From Daucus carota subsp. sativus (Eukaryota > Streptophyta > Magnoliopsida > Apiales > Apiaceae): a stretch of 64,000 nucleotides of DNA. The stretch covers positions 5,592,779 to 5,656,778 of the forward strand of contig NC_030383.2 in NCBI RefSeq assembly GCF_001625215.2, written 5' to 3'. This document shows, one piece after another, positions 60,967 through 64,000 of the stretch. A program made the translations under genes and the position numbers. Numbering within the stretch: the stretch's first letter is position 1; each line of letters begins with the position of its first letter. The notes below the pieces were generated by a model. It ran no database searches. It saw only the letters and a list, made by a program, of their open reading frames with translations, and was not told where the DNA came from.

Positions 60967-61375
60967 ATAACTATATAACATGTGTATTTATATATGTATA
61001 CATAAAATAATATATCGATATAAATTTTGTATAATTTTAGAATATTATAGACATATATCATAATTTTATTTTAGTTTAATATTTTAAAGATAACAAATTT
61101 ATATTAAAAGATAAATAAGAATTAATTTTTGAATTAATATAAACCTTCTTTAATGATTTTAATTTTTTTACTCAGTTTTTAAAAAACTATTTTTTTATGA
61201 TTTTTTAGAAATTTTAATAGAAAAATAAAAATTCTAATTAAAAATCAGATTCGGATCCGGATATTATCTGATATCATCCTTTAAAAAATTTCGGATTCCG
61301 ATCCGGATATGGATTTTCGGATTCGGATTCGGATACAGGCAGATCCGTATCCGAATTATCCGTTTGACACCCCTA
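60703..61375. mobile_element. hAT-like non-autonomous element filled with ATCCGATATCCG motifs
   Basis: Flanks CCGGTAAC (60695-60702) and CCGGCAAC (61376-61383) form an 8-bp TSD with one change; copy A at 21721 has the single uninterrupted CCGGCAAC. Ends TAGAACTGTCAAA and, inverted, TAGGGGTGTCAAAC. Outer zones are degenerate GGATAT/ATATCC/ATCCGAA words; the centre is AT-rich with an (ATT)n microsatellite of about 16 units at 60917-60964. Confidence 0.9.
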
Positions 61376-61579
61376 CCGGCAACTATTACTACAAAATTAG
61401 TGAAATGAGTAACGAAGAATAGTGACTGTTCGACTTTAATTGAAATAAGACATACGACATCAATTTAAAAAGTTTTATTGATTGTTGCTAAATATTTAAT
61501 TGCATAGACATAATGCATTGTAATTCGCCTAATTATTCTATCATTTTTTTTCTTCAAGAACATTATAATTTTTATTGAT

Positions 61580-62389
61580 GGGAAATTCTTAATGGTGCAC
61601 TCGTGATTTTGGCTTTTCCAAATGGTACGCAAAATATTTTTGGCTTCCAGTTGGTACGCAAAATATTCTCCTTTTTCTTCTTATTTTCAGTCACACCTCT
61701 CTCATGTTCCTTGTCTGTGACGTTGTTACTGCTGCAATCATCGGCTAACTAACAGCTTCGAGCAACAACCCCTTCATCTACTCTCCGTTCTTCTTTCTAC
61801 CTGAACCTACACACAACTCACCTCACCACCACTGAGCCCCACAACTCTCGCTGCCTCGCTTTCCCCATCTATTGCGACAATCGAACACTCAACAAAACTC
61901 ATCAATTCAACCACCACCACCAACACAATACTGCCTTCACCGATCGAAACCAACTGCCGCACCGCCAACAAAGCAACCCACCACCATCTGATTCCTCTTC
62001 CTCGCGGCTACCACACATAACCGCAGCAAACCGTCGTAGGTCTCCTTGAATCGCAAAATCAACCACACAAGCCTATATATAAATATACACACACACAATC
62101 ACAAACACATTGGATCCAAATCTCGATCATATATAAATGAGCAGATCCCTTTCTTTTTACCTAACCCAGCTTTTAACCCGTGTTAGATAAGCCTTTATTC
62201 TGTTTTAGATTTTTTATTATTATATTTTAGAATTAATTTAGGATTAATAAACGTTTGTTTAACAGAACTTGACGGCAGGGGTATTGTATAAAATGATACA
62301 ATAGTCCAACTGTACCAACCGGAAGCCAAAATTATTTTGCGTACCATCTAGAAAAGCCAAAATCACGAGTGTACTATTGAGAATTTCCC
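61580..62389. mobile_element. Mutator-like (MULE) non-autonomous element with C-rich core
   Basis: Perfect 9-bp TSD TTTATTGAT (61571-61579, 62390-62398). TIRs of ~78 bp: GGGAAATTCTTAATGGTGCA CTCGTGATTTTGGC at the left, the inverse with few changes at the right. Core 61690-62070 is strongly C-rich on the plus strand (CTCACCTCACCACCACTGAG; CCACCACCACCAAC), unlike the flanks. Could be captured host sequence (Pack-MULE) but no frame is clear. Confidence 0.9.
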
Positions 62390-62794
62390 TTTATTGATTA
62401 TTGCTAATCATTTAATTGCATATACATAATGCATTGTAATTCGCCTAATTTAGACTGAGCATATAATTTTCTTGAATTATACGTATAATAATATTATCGC
62501 AAAGCCATATAAATCACTTTTAACTTGAATAATAGTGAGTTTTATGTAGTGAAGTTAAAATCAGGAAAAATCAAATCGAAATCGAAAAATTAAATCGATA
62601 TTGTGTAAATTTAGTATGGTTCAGATCTAGTTTTTTTGAAACTTCAATTCTATCCATTTTTTCGATCCACGGTTAATTAGGTGAATTAACTTCAATTGAG
62701 TTAGTTCATGACAAAATATATATCATCTATTTATATCATATATCGTATAACTTTATTGTTATACATTTATATTAAAAATCTACATATTTTTCTT

Positions 62795-63955
62795 ATAATC
62801 TCGTATCAAGATTAGCATTTATTTTGATGATTTTGTGTTCTTGACTAGACTGTGGTTATTATATGTGCATCACCTTATAACAAATATACAAGAATTTGAT
62901 ACAAATTACATATCACTTCACGAATATTTTCTTTTTTCTCAAGAACTCGTCCACTTTGACAACTTATGAAACATTTCTTCATTGTTTATTTCAGTTAGTG
63001 AAAATCACAAGTGATTAACGAGATCAACTGATTAATTAAACAATGAAGAAAGTGCTTCATAGATTATCAAGTTGAAAATTTACTCCAGTGATAACCATTA
63101 AAAAATACAATATATAAGACATATGTAGGAGAGGCAATGATACATTGAAGAGATGAAGTGTCTATCGGATCTTTATATAGATGATGGGCGTAGAAAACTA
63201 AAAAATTCAGCGGTTACAAATGTGTAACTGATGGGCGGAGATAATTATTAAAAAATTTAACTGATACAGGTGTAAAACCGACTAAAATTTAGTAATTACA
63301 AGTGAATAACTAGCAGATATAGAAAATAATAAAAATGAAAAATTTAGATTTACAAAACACTAATACAAAATAGGCTTCTACCATTTTCGCTAAATTTAAA
63401 TTTTTGATCTTCATTATTTTCTATTTCTACCGGTTATTCACTTGTAATTACTAAATTTTGGCCGATTATACCCCTGTAATAATTTATTTTTTATAATTAT
63501 CTCCGCCCAGCAGTTACACATTTGTAACCGCTGAAATTTTCCTAGTTTTCTACTCCCGTCATCTATATAAAGATCCTATACGCACTTTATCTGTTCAATG
63601 TATCATTGCCTCTAATACATATGTCTGATATACTGTAATTTTTGATTTACCAGTATAAGTTTTCAACTTGGTAATCTATGAAGCACTTTCTTCATTGTTT
63701 AATCAATCAGTTGTTCACGTTAATCACTTGTGATTCTCACTAACTGAAATAAACAGTGAAGAAATGCTTCATAAGTTATCAAAGAGGATGAGTTCTCGCA
63801 ACAAGACGATATTGTTTGGTGAAAGCTATGTAATTTGTATAAAATTCTTGTATATTCGTTATCGGATGATGCATAATTAATTACTACGGTGTCATCAAGA
63901 AAAGAAAAATCATTAAAATTATATTTTTTTACCGTGATTACAAGAAACCAGTAGG
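62795..63955. repeat. Foldback element: nested palindrome, copy B
   Basis: Same architecture as copy A, with arms meeting near 63350-63375: GCGGTTACAAATGTGTAACTG (63210) against CAGTTACACATTTGTAACCG (63509), and the arm-internal hairpin TTTCTTCATTGTTTA / TAAACAATGAAGAAA. Confidence 0.85.
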
Positions 63956-64000
63956 TTTCTAGTTTTATCTTATACATGAATCTTAATCTGTTATGTTTTC

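Larger units (their letters stand above)
59864..64000 (+). repeat. Large dispersed repeat, copy B, with nested insertions
   Basis: Colinear with copy A at 20897-23010 in two blocks, 59864-60702 and 62743-64000 (window end). They are separated by the hAT-like element 60703-61375 and 1.36 kb more that includes an 810-bp MULE. Same orientation as copy A, 39 kb away. The repeat probably runs beyond the window. Confidence 0.75.

Overview
The window is nuclear DNA of a flowering plant. It is AT-rich, its genes have GT-AG introns, and it holds plant-only families (Dof, ATL RING-H2 ligases, GT14 glycosyltransferase) together with plant transposon types (TNP2 CACTA, Copia, Helitron, MULE, PIF/Harbinger, Stowaway-like MITEs carrying the CTCCCTCCGTCC end). 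The protein flavour suggests a dicot, perhaps an asterid, but the species cannot be fixed from the sequence.

Six host genes are readable. (1) 1-2406 (+): the 3' part of a WDR44-like WD40 protein, seven exons, start outside the window. (2) 11188-12505 (-): a complete two-exon Dof factor of 369 aa. (3) 15291-19509 (-): a complete four-exon GT14 (glucuronosyltransferase-like) enzyme of 404 aa. (4, 5) 25126-25662 and 30206-30889 (-): two unrelated single-exon ATL-type RING-H2 E3 ligases. (6) 51576-53090 (+): an HSP20-like (alpha-crystallin domain) protein of 504 aa with a 5' leader intron and an upstream ORF. A seventh, 56285-59222 (-), is a cytosolic HSC70 of 649 aa ending in EEVD, with a perfect heat-shock element and TATA box upstream.

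Most of the rest is transposon. 5.56-8.11 kb is a deleted CACTA element with a truncated TNP2. 32.31-35.59 kb is a long-TIR, MULE-like element carrying the N-terminal part of an Ulp1-type gene on one strand and, perhaps, a FAR1-like exon on the other. 38.07-44.72 kb is a very young Copia element (LTRs differ by one 23-bp tandem unit plus at least two base changes; perfect 5-bp TSD; one frameshift). 47.67-48.57 kb is a Harbinger derivative with a relic Myb-like ORF. 49.15-50.62 kb is a Helitron. Many MITEs lie between them, including two in gene-proximal positions (120 bp upstream of the GT14 start; inside the HSC70 intron).

The most unusual structures are: four hAT-like elements with the same TIR core (TAGRGRTG-CAAA type) and 8-bp TSDs, each filled with a different short degenerate motif (3104, 19629, 37190, 60703); a >2-kb repeat unit at 20.9-23.0 kb and 59.9-64.0 kb holding a ~1.15-kb nested palindrome, where the first copy gives the empty site for the hAT-like insertion in the second; and an 810-bp MULE with a perfect 9-bp TSD and a C-rich core that looks like captured sequence. 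I saw no tRNA, rRNA, CRISPR or bacterial-type feature.
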